Shown here one piece after another: positions 7,307 through 14,907 of a stretch of DNA of 20,210 bases. Position 1 is the stretch's first letter; the number at the start of each line of letters is the position of its first letter. The DNA lies in the NCBI GenBank assembly GCA_002825465.1, contig PJER01000042.1, forward strand, positions 1-20,210, written 5' to 3'. Origin of the DNA: Candidatus Thorarchaeota archaeon MP8T_1. GTDB lineage: Archaea; Asgardarchaeota; Thorarchaeia; Thorarchaeales; Thorarchaeaceae. The notes below the pieces were generated by a model, which was not told the origin of the DNA, did not search any database, and worked only from the letters and a program-made list of their open reading frames with translations. Position numbers and translations under genes: made by a program.

Positions 7307-9162
7307 GAGACTCGCCCCTCCTTAATTGCATCATGAGGACATACATCAACACAGGCTCCGCATCCAATACACATTGTATCAAGAATAACCGGTTGATTGC
7401 TTGTGTCGTCCCAACTTATAGCAGGACAACCAAAATCTGCAAAGCAAATTCCGCACTTTTCGCCTATACAGAGATTCGTATCGATCTTGAAATTAATATT
7501 GGTCAATTTTGAGTCTTTTCGGTCCTCATCAAGTCTACAGATACTATCTAATAGCAGAATTTTCAGACCGTCCTTATTTACTGTTGAGTGAAGAAGGTCG
7601 ATGAGTCCTTTGATGTCAGTAGCATCTCCAGTGGCATAGAAATCTGGTTGCACCGCCTTGACGAGGTCTTCAATCTTGACTCGTCGAAGATTCTGTTCTT
7701 GATAATGGGAGCCTGGATGTGTCTGAAATCCTGTCATCGCTGTTGTAGCATTGTCAAGTATAGCAAAGGTGATGTTTGCGTTTTTGTGCCTTGCATTGAT
7801 GAGTCCTGGTAAACACGCATGAAAGAACGTTGAATCTCCGGCGACAGATACAACCTTTGAGTCAAATCCGAATCTCTCTAATTGGCCGAAACCTGACGCC
7901 ACTCCGATTCCAGAACCCATTGACTGCATGGTGTTCATTGCCTCGTCATAGAACACACCAAGTGAATAGCATCCAATATCACCTGCCACGACCAATTTTC
8001 CGCCTAGTCTTTTCCTAACTTTCCTAATTGCCCAGTAGAAATTACGATGAGTACATCCTACACAGAAGGTAAGTGGTCTCCTAACCAGGAGATCTTTTCC
8101 TGTAGAACGTATCGTAGCTGTATGATCTGTCTTTATTCCATCAAGCTGAGTAAGAGCTTTCGTTACAATGTCTGTATTCATTTCTCCAAAGCTTGGTATG
8201 TGTCCTGTTCTTTTTCCATAGAATTTTGGCAGCTTCCTTAGGTCAATTGAGAGGGCTCGAATCTCATCTTCCACAAAAGGATCTGTTTCTTCAACAAAGA
8301 GGACACGGTTTGTCTTCTCAAGCAATTTCACAATACTCTTTCTAGGTATTGGATTTGTTGTAACAAGGTTCAGGTGGCCAATATTCATGGATTTTAGAGA
8401 ATATATCGCTTCTTGCACATATAGTGAACTGACGCCAGATGAAACTACTAAGAGGTCTTCTTCTTTTTTGCTTGTCTTGATATTGAACTCTAGAGTTTCA
8501 AACTTTTCTCTGATACGATCCAACTTCATCAAAAGATCTCTATGTCTTAGATGTGGCACTGGCACATTATACAGTCTCTCTGGTAGTACATTCACTCTCT
8601 TCTTTTTCCTGGAAATCCTACCTGTTTCAACCAATCCCCTAGAGTGTGAGAGTCTTGTAGTGCTTCTCACTATGACTGGCACTTCGAACTCCTGTGAGAC
8701 CTTGAATGCATAACGTGTGAGATCTTTTGCTTCTTGGTACGTTGAAGGTTCTAGGAGCGGAATCTGAGCCGCCTTTGCATAGAATCTAGAATCTTGTTCA
8801 TTGCTGGAACTATGTCCTCTCGGGTCGTCACATACCACAATGACAAGACCCCCTTTCCCTGAACCTGAGAGATTCATATTCAGAAGAAAATCAGAAGCGA
8901 CATTTAGACCGAGTGACTTCATTGGACATAGTGCAGGAATCCCTGCCCAGCTCGCGCCTGTAGCCGCCTCAAGTGCAACTTTCTCATTTGTACTCCATTC
9001 TACATAGATATCATGCTTCTCGGCGAACTTGAACAATGATGCTGCAATTTCAGTCGAAGGAGTCCCCGGGTACGAGGCACAGAAACCAACACTCGACTCC
9101 AATGCTCCTTGAGCAATTGCTTCATTGCCGCTCATCATAGTCTTGCGTTCAGAATCGTTCAT
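7303..9162 (-). CDS. iorA: Indolepyruvate:ferredoxin oxidoreductase, alpha subunit
   Basis: This is the thiamine-diphosphate and iron-sulfur subunit that partners with iorB in fermentation of aromatic amino acids. Numbered from a GTG at 9189 (628 residues): 'GNEAIAQGAL' at 21-30 and 'YPGTPSTEI' at 40-48 open the PFOR-like pyrimidine-binding domain. FCVGCTH at 375-381, 'GDIGCYSLG' at 403-411 and the GDS...N motif (451-480) form the TPP/Mg site. The C-terminus is a two-cluster ferredoxin domain with Cys574, 579, 582, 588 and Cys607, 610, 613, 617. Candidate starts are GTG 9189, ATG 9186 and ATG 9162. I use 9162 because known IorA proteins start about ten residues before GNEAI. None has a good ribosome binding site. 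A TATA-like TTATATGG lies at 9255-9248 on this strand. iorB follows with a 4-bp overlap. Confidence 0.93.
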   Translation of the reverse strand: MNDSERKTMMSGNEAIAQGALESSVGFCASYPGTPSTEIAASLFKFAEKHDIYVEWSTNEKVALEAATGASWAGIPALCPMKSLGLNVASDFLLNMNLSGSGKGGLVIVVCDDPRGHSSSNEQDSRFYAKAAQIPLLEPSTYQEAKDLTRYAFKVSQEFEVPVIVRSTTRLSHSRGLVETGRISRKKKRVNVLPERLYNVPVPHLRHRDLLMKLDRIREKFETLEFNIKTSKKEEDLLVVSSGVSSLYVQEAIYSLKSMNIGHLNLVTTNPIPRKSIVKLLEKTNRVLFVEETDPFVEDEIRALSIDLRKLPKFYGKRTGHIPSFGEMNTDIVTKALTQLDGIKTDHTATIRSTGKDLLVRRPLTFCVGCTHRNFYWAIRKVRKRLGGKLVVAGDIGCYSLGVFYDEAMNTMQSMGSGIGVASGFGQLERFGFDSKVVSVAGDSTFFHACLPGLINARHKNANITFAILDNATTAMTGFQTHPGSHYQEQNLRRVKIEDLVKAVQPDFYATGDATDIKGLIDLLHSTVNKDGLKILLLDSICRLDEDRKDSKLTNINFKIDTNLCIGEKCGICFADFGCPAISWDDTSNQPVILDTMCIGCGACVDVCPHDAIKEGRVS

Positions 9163-9264
9163 CACAATCTCATTCTGACGGAGCATCACAAAACACTTTC
9201 GTATTCTTTAGATGTTTTCCAGAAGAGAAAAAAGGGGCATTTACAACCATATAATGAATACAAA

Positions 9265-10338
9265 ATGTCTGATGGACAGAATAATGAGTCTGCAGATGTT
9301 AAGAGGATAAACTCACTCCTCTCAATCTCTCACGATAAAGATGTTGATGGTTTGAATTCTGCCGCAATCGTGTGGAGGTATGCCATGTCCAAAGGACTTG
9401 AGTTCAACGTGAATCTTACAGATTATGGGGCTTTTGAACAAGTCTTCTCAAGTGTAGCTTCGCGACGTGAAACACTGATTGTGATAACGGATTTAGGTAT
9501 GGATGAAACGACTCAAGATGTTATAATTAAGAGCCTAACAAGAGCAATATCTCAAGGCTGCCGCGTAGTTTGGCTTGATCATCATCAGTGGTCCGAAAAG
9601 TCAATCAAGGCCGTCCTCTCTCTCCCGAATAATCCTGTATTGAAGATAAATCACGACTACTGCGCCGCTGAGATAGCACAAAAGGTCCTCATGCCGCGGG
9701 ATGATATCTCCGCTGAACTAGCAACGATAGCTCACGATACGGACTTCAATCTTAGAGATATTCCTGCGGCTACAGCACTCACCGATGCCGTGTCCGTTCT
9801 CAGGTTTGGTGCAATCGATAGGCGTGAAGAAGTTTTAGATGCACTCTATCCTGTCCTCTCCAAGCTTGCAGAAAATGGATTTGGAGGGGTTTGGGATAGT
9901 ACCAGTCATAAGTTCAAAGATCAACTACTAGAAAAGCGAGTGGACCATTATCGAAAGGAGAAGGCAAAGAAAATGCGAAAGGCTCTTGCTGGTCATAGTG
10001 ATCATGTTCTTCACAATCGACTGGTGCGAGTTGTTGAAATTCCGAGTGGCCTGACTTCAACAGATATGGGTACATTCGCCTCTAATCCTGAGAATCTTAA
10101 GGTAGATGGAGAAAATCTTGAGGTTGCAGATCTACTCTTGATGCTAAGTCAAGGGGGCATGCTTGGGATACGTCGAGGCAAAGAAACCGTTATGTGCAAT
10201 TTGGCCGCGAAACTCTTCAATGGAGGCGGTCATCCCTATGCAGCAGGTGGAGAGTATGGTCTCTACGAGGATTTTCAGGCTGTCTGTGATGATATCTTCC
10301 AGACTCTCTCAAAAGATAAGGCTTGGGTAATAGAGTAA
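9265..10338 (+). CDS. DHH/DHHA1-family phosphoesterase
   Basis: The 357-residue protein belongs to the DHH phosphoesterase superfamily (RecJ, NrnA-type nanoRNase and archaeal relatives), Mn-dependent enzymes that cleave phosphodiesters of single-stranded or very short nucleic acids or of dinucleotides. Motif I is H23-D-K-D26-V-D28-G, motif II ITDLG with Asp76, motif III D105-H-H107, and motif IV AHDTD with Asp158. The DHHA1 domain near the C-terminus has GGGHPYAAGG at 320-329. All expected metal ligands are present, so it should be active. The frame is open upstream to 9109, but the extra 52 residues are not conserved-looking and overlap iorA; the ATG at 9265 sits just before the first motif. 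The gene's stop codon abuts the stop of the convergent TrmB-like gene with no spacer. Whether it acts on RNA, DNA or a signalling dinucleotide cannot be decided here. Confidence 0.9.
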   Translation: MSDGQNNESADVKRINSLLSISHDKDVDGLNSAAIVWRYAMSKGLEFNVNLTDYGAFEQVFSSVASRRETLIVITDLGMDETTQDVIIKSLTRAISQGCRVVWLDHHQWSEKSIKAVLSLPNNPVLKINHDYCAAEIAQKVLMPRDDISAELATIAHDTDFNLRDIPAATALTDAVSVLRFGAIDRREEVLDALYPVLSKLAENGFGGVWDSTSHKFKDQLLEKRVDHYRKEKAKKMRKALAGHSDHVLHNRLVRVVEIPSGLTSTDMGTFASNPENLKVDGENLEVADLLLMLSQGGMLGIRRGKETVMCNLAAKLFNGGGHPYAAGGEYGLYEDFQAVCDDIFQTLSKDKAWVIE

Positions 10339-11301
10339 TCATTTCCCACTAGAACTTATCATATTCGTCACAATCTCAACGATGCTTATGCCGTTCTCCC
10401 ATAACCTATCGAAGGTTAAAACTGCGTCATCTATAAGTCCGGCATTGTTACCTCTGTGAACCAACACTGCCACATCTGATTCTTTTGCATGGGTGAGATA
10501 AAGCAGCATCTTTTCATTGTTGAGGCTGACCATCCTATATGTCTGTATAGGCTCTTGCGCAAGTTTGATGTTGACATTTCCTGTACGTACAGCCTCCACA
10601 AAAGGTCCTGAAAGCGTCTTTAGGAAACCTGCAATCAGCTTGGTGCTCATCTCTTGTTGTTGAAGCGGGGTCAGCATTCCATGTACCTTAACACCCCTTA
10701 ATGCTCCTTGCATAATACGAAGTTCTGTCATCCCGCCTGGTCCAAGACCATCTGCGATGGTACTAGCTGGAGCTAGAACCCTAACATAGTCTCCTGGCTT
10801 GGCTCCATCAGCAAACTCCCTAATCACTGTGCTCCTTACATTTTCAACTCCTTCAATAATCATTGAATCGCTATACGGGGCAATTCCAACTAGGTTGTTA
10901 TATACAGTGATTGCTACTTCCTCGGGATTTGCGATGTCTAGAATACTCAGCTGTTTGGTTATTTCTTCGCGTTTTGACAATAGCTGTGAGAGAGTATTTT
11001 GCCCTAATCTTTTCAAAGCATTGGAAAGTATAGATTCTGAAATGCTATACTGCTGTGGATGTTGAAATGCATCTATAACGATGAATCCATCTTCCTCTAG
11101 ACTGCTCAATTGTCGATAGATGTAAGCTTTGGAAAATTCTTTATCAGCCTCTTTCCTTATTGTTTCCACCACTTCTTTATAGGTCACAGATTTGGAGAGC
11201 CCTCTTGCCGCAGTAATGATCGCCTTGAAGACCATCATCTGTCCTGAATTCATATCTACTCCAAGCTTTGCCAGGATTTCAACAGATTTGCTTCTTGTCA
11301 T
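10339..11301 (-). CDS. TrmB-like transcriptional regulator (third gene of tandem array)
   Basis: The 320-residue protein has an N-terminal winged helix (about residues 18-98; 'FSKAYIYRQLSSLEEDGFIVI' is the recognition helix and wing). A short coiled segment (100-125) leads into a C-terminal domain of the TrmB/PLD-like effector type, with 'ALRGVKVHGMLTP' and a closing 'LIDDAVLTFDRLWENG'. In TrmB relatives the C-terminal domain senses sugars or other effectors; no catalytic HKD motif is present. It shares architecture and its closing motif with the two genes upstream, so the three are paralogues. GGAGAG, about 10 nt before the ATG, lies within the end of the preceding gene, indicating translational coupling. 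The first half of its effector domain is the most divergent of the three. Confidence 0.82.
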   Translation of the reverse strand: MTRSKSVEILAKLGVDMNSGQMMVFKAIITAARGLSKSVTYKEVVETIRKEADKEFSKAYIYRQLSSLEEDGFIVIDAFQHPQQYSISESILSNALKRLGQNTLSQLLSKREEITKQLSILDIANPEEVAITVYNNLVGIAPYSDSMIIEGVENVRSTVIREFADGAKPGDYVRVLAPASTIADGLGPGGMTELRIMQGALRGVKVHGMLTPLQQQEMSTKLIAGFLKTLSGPFVEAVRTGNVNIKLAQEPIQTYRMVSLNNEKMLLYLTHAKESDVAVLVHRGNNAGLIDDAVLTFDRLWENGISIVEIVTNMISSSGK

Positions 11302-11307
11302 CCATTC

Positions 11308-12210
11308 TCACTCTCCAAGGACAGAAACGTCAAATCCCTCAAGATAGTCCTTGTCAAAGCTCTGAATAGCATTATCAACAAGCTCGGGATTTGCACTTCT
11401 GGGGAACCATGTTACAGATAGTGGATTCTCAGAAATAATTAGCATAATTCCTTCGGAATTACGTCCAACGAATTGGTACGTAGAATCGTTTCTTGGGCAC
11501 GATCGAAAACCAGCCTTGTAGCCTTTTTGAAGCCATTCGTCCATTTTCTCGGCAAATCGCTCGATTCTCTTCTTGTTCAGCTTTCTGTGTTCTAGTCCTC
11601 GTACCTCTACTCCCTTCTTCAGCATTTCTTCGATTAGATCAAGCCTAGGCTCCTCCAATTTTTGGGGCCGATCATACCATTCCAATGTGAATCTAATGAT
11701 GTCATTCCTCTTGATGTTTCTGTAAACTTTATCATCTAGGAGTTTTATTATATTCTGCCATCCTTGGGCGAAGACAGGTCTTTCTACTGGTTGTGCCCCT
11801 GATGCAAGTGCTATGATGTCAGCAGCAAGTGTATCTGCGTTTATTTCCGAAATCATTTGAATCTCGGTATCAAGAGCCTTGCTTTCTTTCACCAGGTCTG
11901 ATGACCGACGCATTATTTGTTTTTTCAAGACCTCATGCATCATCCCGACATTCGAGTTGTATCCATGCTTGTGACCACTGCGGTCAACTTGAATCAGTCC
12001 TATGCGCTCCAGCCATGAGAGGCTGCGATAGATGAGTGAGTTCTTCCCCTTTTTTCCTCCCTCGTCCTTTGCTAGTTGTTCTCTCAGGGACTCAAAATCA
12101 ACGAATGTTGTTGGCTCACTCTGTGCCTTTAGGAGTGCACCAAGGACAATCATATCTTTCCGCTTCAAATCCCAATCAATGGTTTCTAATATATCCCACA
12201 TCTTTTGCAT
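11308..12210 (-). CDS. TrmB-like transcriptional regulator (second gene of tandem array)
   Basis: The 300-residue paralogue is in the middle of the array. A winged helix covers about residues 15-90 ('NSLIYRSLSWLERIGLIQVD'), followed by a helical linker with 'KQIMRRSSDLVKESKALDTEIQ' character (about 95-120). The effector domain has 'MLKKGVEVRGLEHRKLN' and ends with 'GIMLIISENPLSVTWFPR' and 'ELVDNAIQSFDKDY'. These last two blocks match closely the corresponding blocks of the 348-residue neighbour, showing common descent. The start ATG is 22 bp after the stop of the preceding gene, with GAGGG about 9 nt upstream. The next gene begins 6 bp after its stop. The effector is unknown. Confidence 0.82.
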   Translation of the reverse strand: MQKMWDILETIDWDLKRKDMIVLGALLKAQSEPTTFVDFESLREQLAKDEGGKKGKNSLIYRSLSWLERIGLIQVDRSGHKHGYNSNVGMMHEVLKKQIMRRSSDLVKESKALDTEIQMISEINADTLAADIIALASGAQPVERPVFAQGWQNIIKLLDDKVYRNIKRNDIIRFTLEWYDRPQKLEEPRLDLIEEMLKKGVEVRGLEHRKLNKKRIERFAEKMDEWLQKGYKAGFRSCPRNDSTYQFVGRNSEGIMLIISENPLSVTWFPRSANPELVDNAIQSFDKDYLEGFDVSVLGE

Positions 12211-12232
12211 AGTACGGCCCTCTGCTCACCCT

Positions 12233-13279
12233 TCACTCACGACCTATTTCTTCCTTTCTTTTAGGATTTACTATTCGACTCATTATCCCTCCTGGGACCA
12301 TCCCTATCTTGGTCATCTCCTCCTGCGTGAGATCGAATACAGACTTCGCCTGCTTCCATTCTCTGTCAAACGATTTCACAGCATTATCAATCAAGTCTGG
12401 ATTGAACCGTCTAGTGATCCAAGTGGCAGTTACAGGATTTTCAGTTATTATCAAGGCCATGCTGTCTCTATTCAACGTGATCTGATTGTATGTCTTGGGC
12501 CCCAAATGGATTCGTACATCAAACATCTTGCCACGAGATCTCATCTCAAGGAGCGTTTGAAACATGTCTACAAGCCCAGCTAAGTTTCTCTTTCTAGCTT
12601 CATCATCTTCCATTCTGAATACATCTATAGTGACAAGATAACGGATAATCACTCCTCTCTCAGCTGCCTCAAAGAACCTCAATAGCCGTTCTCTTGCAGT
12701 TGCATCAATCCAAGGTCCAGCCCAGAGTAGCGTTGCTCGAATGACATCTCCTTTTTCTGCTATATCGAGCATGTTGTACCTCAGGACTCTATGCAATGCA
12801 TCTACTCCTCTTACGACCCGAGAACTAATCTCTTGGCGCTGACCTGTGATTTTCTTTACATACTCCTGAGCCAGTTTGCCGCAATCAAGAGCGTTCACAT
12901 CTTCAAGCGTATCCTGTATTTCTTGAATCTGTGATTCGAGCTGTTTGACTCTTTGGCTCTTTATCTGTTCTAAACCCGCCATTACAGTATTTACATCAGC
13001 GATGTATCGCTTGCGATGCGCAGCTGGATTATCCACTCGTATCAGTTGGGCATCAATGAGTGCTTTCAGGATTTTGTGAATCCATGCTTTTGTCAGCCTA
13101 GTGCTCGGATCCTCCTTCTCGATTCCTTCATAGATTTGCGAGAATGTGAGGGGTATGGGTGGATTCATCTGCAATTTCAATATGGCACTGAGGATGTTTA
13201 GGAGTCGAGACTCTCGTTTCTCTCCTGAAGGAAATCCACACAGATTCAGAGCGTCTGAAATTTCATTATTATCGAGCAT
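12233..13279 (-). CDS. TrmB-like transcriptional regulator (first gene of tandem array)
   Basis: The 348-residue protein leads the three-gene array. The winged helix lies at about residues 25-100, with recognition segment 'TKAWIHKILKALIDAQLIRVD'. A Gln/Glu-rich coiled coil at about 120-145 probably mediates dimer formation. The effector domain includes 'AAERGVIIRYLVTIDVF', 'DSMALIITENPVTATW' and the closing 'LIDNAVKSFDREWK'. A basic tail (RIVNPKRKEEIGRE) extends past the shared end and is absent from the paralogues. An 18-bp inverted repeat (13292-13309) lies 12 bp before the ATG, well placed for autoregulation. The upstream 249 bp is noncoding. The function is inferred to be DNA-binding control; targets and effector are unknown. 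Confidence 0.83.
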   Translation of the reverse strand: MLDNNEISDALNLCGFPSGEKRESRLLNILSAILKLQMNPPIPLTFSQIYEGIEKEDPSTRLTKAWIHKILKALIDAQLIRVDNPAAHRKRYIADVNTVMAGLEQIKSQRVKQLESQIQEIQDTLEDVNALDCGKLAQEYVKKITGQRQEISSRVVRGVDALHRVLRYNMLDIAEKGDVIRATLLWAGPWIDATARERLLRFFEAAERGVIIRYLVTIDVFRMEDDEARKRNLAGLVDMFQTLLEMRSRGKMFDVRIHLGPKTYNQITLNRDSMALIITENPVTATWITRRFNPDLIDNAVKSFDREWKQAKSVFDLTQEEMTKIGMVPGGIMSRIVNPKRKEEIGRE

Positions 13280-13291
13280 AGGTTCACTTCC

Positions 13292-13309
13292 CTACTCATT
13301 ATTGAGTAG
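13292..13309. promoter_or_regulatory. Candidate operator: perfect inverted repeat before the TrmB-like array
   Basis: CTACTCA and TGAGTAG form perfect 7-bp arms around TTAT, 12 bp before the start of the first TrmB-like gene. A TATA-like GGATTTATG (13320-13312 on minus) lies just upstream, so the repeat would cover the expected transcription start. This is where a repressor of the winged-helix type would act. A second inverted repeat, AAGTT-GCT-AACTT, lies at 13324-13336. Confidence 0.45.
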
Positions 13310-13386
13310 TGCATAAATCCACTAAGTTGCTAACTTGATGTCTGTATACAAACAAGCGATATTTAAGTTAAGTTGCAGCAACATAC

Positions 13387-13515
13387 GCCTGCAGCTGATT
13401 GCTGCGTACTCCGGGTGGATCGCTTTATGGTAATCCACAACGGGCATGGTACAGGGCTAACTGGTACAAACCAGGACACGAAGCAGGTGGGCGCGGGGGG
13501 GTGTCCCCTGCTTCA
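13387..13515 (+). ncRNA. Candidate structured noncoding RNA (hairpin-rich, GC-rich)
   Basis: The 249-bp gap 13280-13528 has no convincing gene but contains four consecutive hairpins. They are GCAGC/GCTGC (13391-13405); a nested stem GTAC, CCG, GTGGAT pairing with ATCCAC, CGG, GTAC (13406-13452); CTGGT-ACAA-ACCAG (13461-13474); and a long stem GAAGCAGG, a bulged T, GGGCGC, a six-G loop, GTGTCC, CCTGCTTC (13480-13514). The segment is clearly more GC-rich than its flanks. A TATA-like ATATTTAAG at 13360-13368 on plus would start transcription near 13387, just before the first hairpin, which is why I favour the plus strand. It does not match tRNA, 5S, RNase P or SRP RNA as I know them. Alternatively, the last hairpin alone could terminate the minus-strand flavoprotein gene. 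Confidence 0.4.
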
Positions 13516-13528
13516 CACTTCTTCTAAC

Positions 13529-14758
13529 CTAAAGACCAGTCATAGCGATTGCCTTGAGATATCCTACTCCAATCTTTGCGACCATAGGCAAGAAATCTGT
13601 CATAAGTGTCATATATGTTCCAATGCTCGCATGCCCCTGAATGAGTTCGTTCAGTGTTCTGGCGTCTAGCTGGTCAAGCACTATTTCTGCAGCCGCAATT
13701 GGATCGTTGAGCATTGCAAACTTAGAAACCGCCCACATTCCTCGTCCAGTATTGGTAATATTGGATGCGAGCTTAGACTTTCTGTAATCCTTCTCATAGA
13801 GTTTCACACTTTTCCTCGTGAAGTTTCCGGTGTCAACCATTCTTTTTGCGTGCTTTGCAAGAACCTGCCCTGCATGGAAACAGGTAGTCACTCCACCCCC
13901 AACGATTGAAGAAACCTGTCCTGCGGCGTTACCACAGAGTGCAACGCCTGCGTCAGTGAACCTTGGTATGATTCCAGCGCATGGGACCACTCCGCCATTT
14001 ACTGATGCAATCTTTGCGTTCTCTGTCTCTGGATGCGTCTTCATATATTTCCTAAGGACATCCTTCATAGGCGGGAGTTTCCTCCAATTCTCCTTTGATG
14101 AAGGCACTCTTCCTATTCCAAGATTCATCTCTGTTTCTGAGCGTGGATACAACCAAAGATATCCAAGACCTACATCCTTGCCAACAAAAAAGTATGCGAC
14201 ATTGGGATCGACATCCTTGCAGTTGGTGAGCTTGAATCGATACCCGTAGCTGAGAAGCCATTTAGGGTGTGTAAATCCTGCAGTTTCAGACACTCTGCTG
14301 AAAGAACCATCTGCCCCGACAGTGAGGCTTGCTCTGACTTCTTGGTCGTCACTGTATTTGACACCCACGACCGAATCGTTTTCTTTGATGACTGACTTGA
14401 CTCTCGCCTTGTATCTAAACTCTGCCCCGTCTGCGAGAGCTCTATCGCGCATCAGTTCTTGGCATTTGTCTTCATCGAGCAAGTATGAGTTGCCGAGTAG
14501 AGTTCTATCGACCACAATGTTAGCTCCGGTATCTAGGCTCTCTCCCACGATAGATGTGAACTTATTTCCAATATATTCTGAATTTGGTTTCACCCTCAGT
14601 AGATTCAGAGCCTTGTCTGTGACAAGTTCACCCATAAGAGAGTCTGTCACAGCTACGCGCTTCTCCAAAACTATTGTCTTGAGTCCGTATCTGGAAGCAC
14701 GTTCCGCTGTCATGAGCCCTGCGGGACCTGTGCCTGCCACAATTATGTCATTACCCAT
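13529..14758 (-). CDS. Geranylgeranyl reductase family FAD-dependent oxidoreductase
   Basis: The 409-residue flavoprotein belongs to the archaeal geranylgeranyl reductase family, which saturates isoprenoid chains of ether lipids or related isoprenoids. The dinucleotide-binding motif GTGPAG is at residues 9-14, followed by the acidic end of strand 2 (LEKR, 31-34). The second FAD motif GADGSFSRV is at 148-156, the substrate-side motif GYLWLYPR at 199-206 (family consensus Y-x-W-x-F-P), and the third FAD contact 'GNAAGQVSSIVGGGV' at 276-290. The ATG at 14758 is fixed by a strong AGGTGA (14771-14766) 7 nt upstream and a TATA-like GATATAGA (14810-14803). Members of this family include other dehydrogenases, so the exact substrate is not certain. 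It is a single-gene unit ending near the hairpin cluster. Confidence 0.85.
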   Translation of the reverse strand: MGNDIIVAGTGPAGLMTAERASRYGLKTIVLEKRVAVTDSLMGELVTDKALNLLRVKPNSEYIGNKFTSIVGESLDTGANIVVDRTLLGNSYLLDEDKCQELMRDRALADGAEFRYKARVKSVIKENDSVVGVKYSDDQEVRASLTVGADGSFSRVSETAGFTHPKWLLSYGYRFKLTNCKDVDPNVAYFFVGKDVGLGYLWLYPRSETEMNLGIGRVPSSKENWRKLPPMKDVLRKYMKTHPETENAKIASVNGGVVPCAGIIPRFTDAGVALCGNAAGQVSSIVGGGVTTCFHAGQVLAKHAKRMVDTGNFTRKSVKLYEKDYRKSKLASNITNTGRGMWAVSKFAMLNDPIAAAEIVLDQLDARTLNELIQGHASIGTYMTLMTDFLPMVAKIGVGYLKAIAMTGL

Positions 14759-14765
14759 AGCAAAA

Positions 14766-14810
14766 TCACCTGCTCAGATTACCGCTCGCTTTCAAAGTAC
14801 TCTCTATATC
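14766..14810 (-). promoter_or_regulatory. Promoter and ribosome binding site of the GGR-family gene
   Basis: On the minus strand a TATA-like GATATAGA (14810-14803) precedes AGGTGA (14771-14766), which is 7 nt from the ATG at 14758. The expected transcription start is near 14780, giving a leader of about 22 nt. AGGTGA is the archaeal anti-16S sequence and is the clearest ribosome binding site in the window. Confidence 0.5.
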
Positions 14811-14861
14811 TCTTTCTAAGTGGTATGTTTCACGTAGACTAATATATTGACATTTAACAAA

Positions 14862-14899
14862 CTATAATACTAATACAAATAAACGAGATTTACCCGGAG
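14862..14899 (+). promoter_or_regulatory. Promoter and ribosome binding site of the hexapeptide acyltransferase gene
   Basis: A TATA-like CTATAATA at 14862-14869, preceded by AACAAA, lies about 43 nt before the ATG at 14908. GGAG at 14896-14899 is 8 nt before that ATG. The implied start site is near 14891. A second AT-rich palindromic element, AATATATT (14841-14848), lies between the two divergent promoters. Confidence 0.42.
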
Positions 14900-14907
14900 T
14901 GTAATTT

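Noticed and set aside
9109..9264. N-terminal extension of the DHH phosphoesterase by 52 residues
   Set aside because: It overlaps the 5' end of iorA on the other strand and shows no family similarity; the ATG at 9265 directly precedes motif I.
12032..12583. Plus-strand frame of 183 codons across two TrmB-like genes
   Set aside because: It is antisense to two well-supported genes and has no recognisable domain.
13387..13515. SRP RNA, tRNA or RNase P RNA
   Set aside because: There is a short likeness around ACCAGG...GAAGCAGG to SRP helix 8, but the tetraloop and the terminal pairing are missing and the length is too short; no T-loop or RNase P core is visible.
13373..13669. Plus-strand frame of 98 codons over the hairpin region
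   Set aside because: It crosses into the antisense of the flavoprotein gene, is rich in Cys and His without pattern, and has no ribosome binding site; the region is better explained as noncoding.
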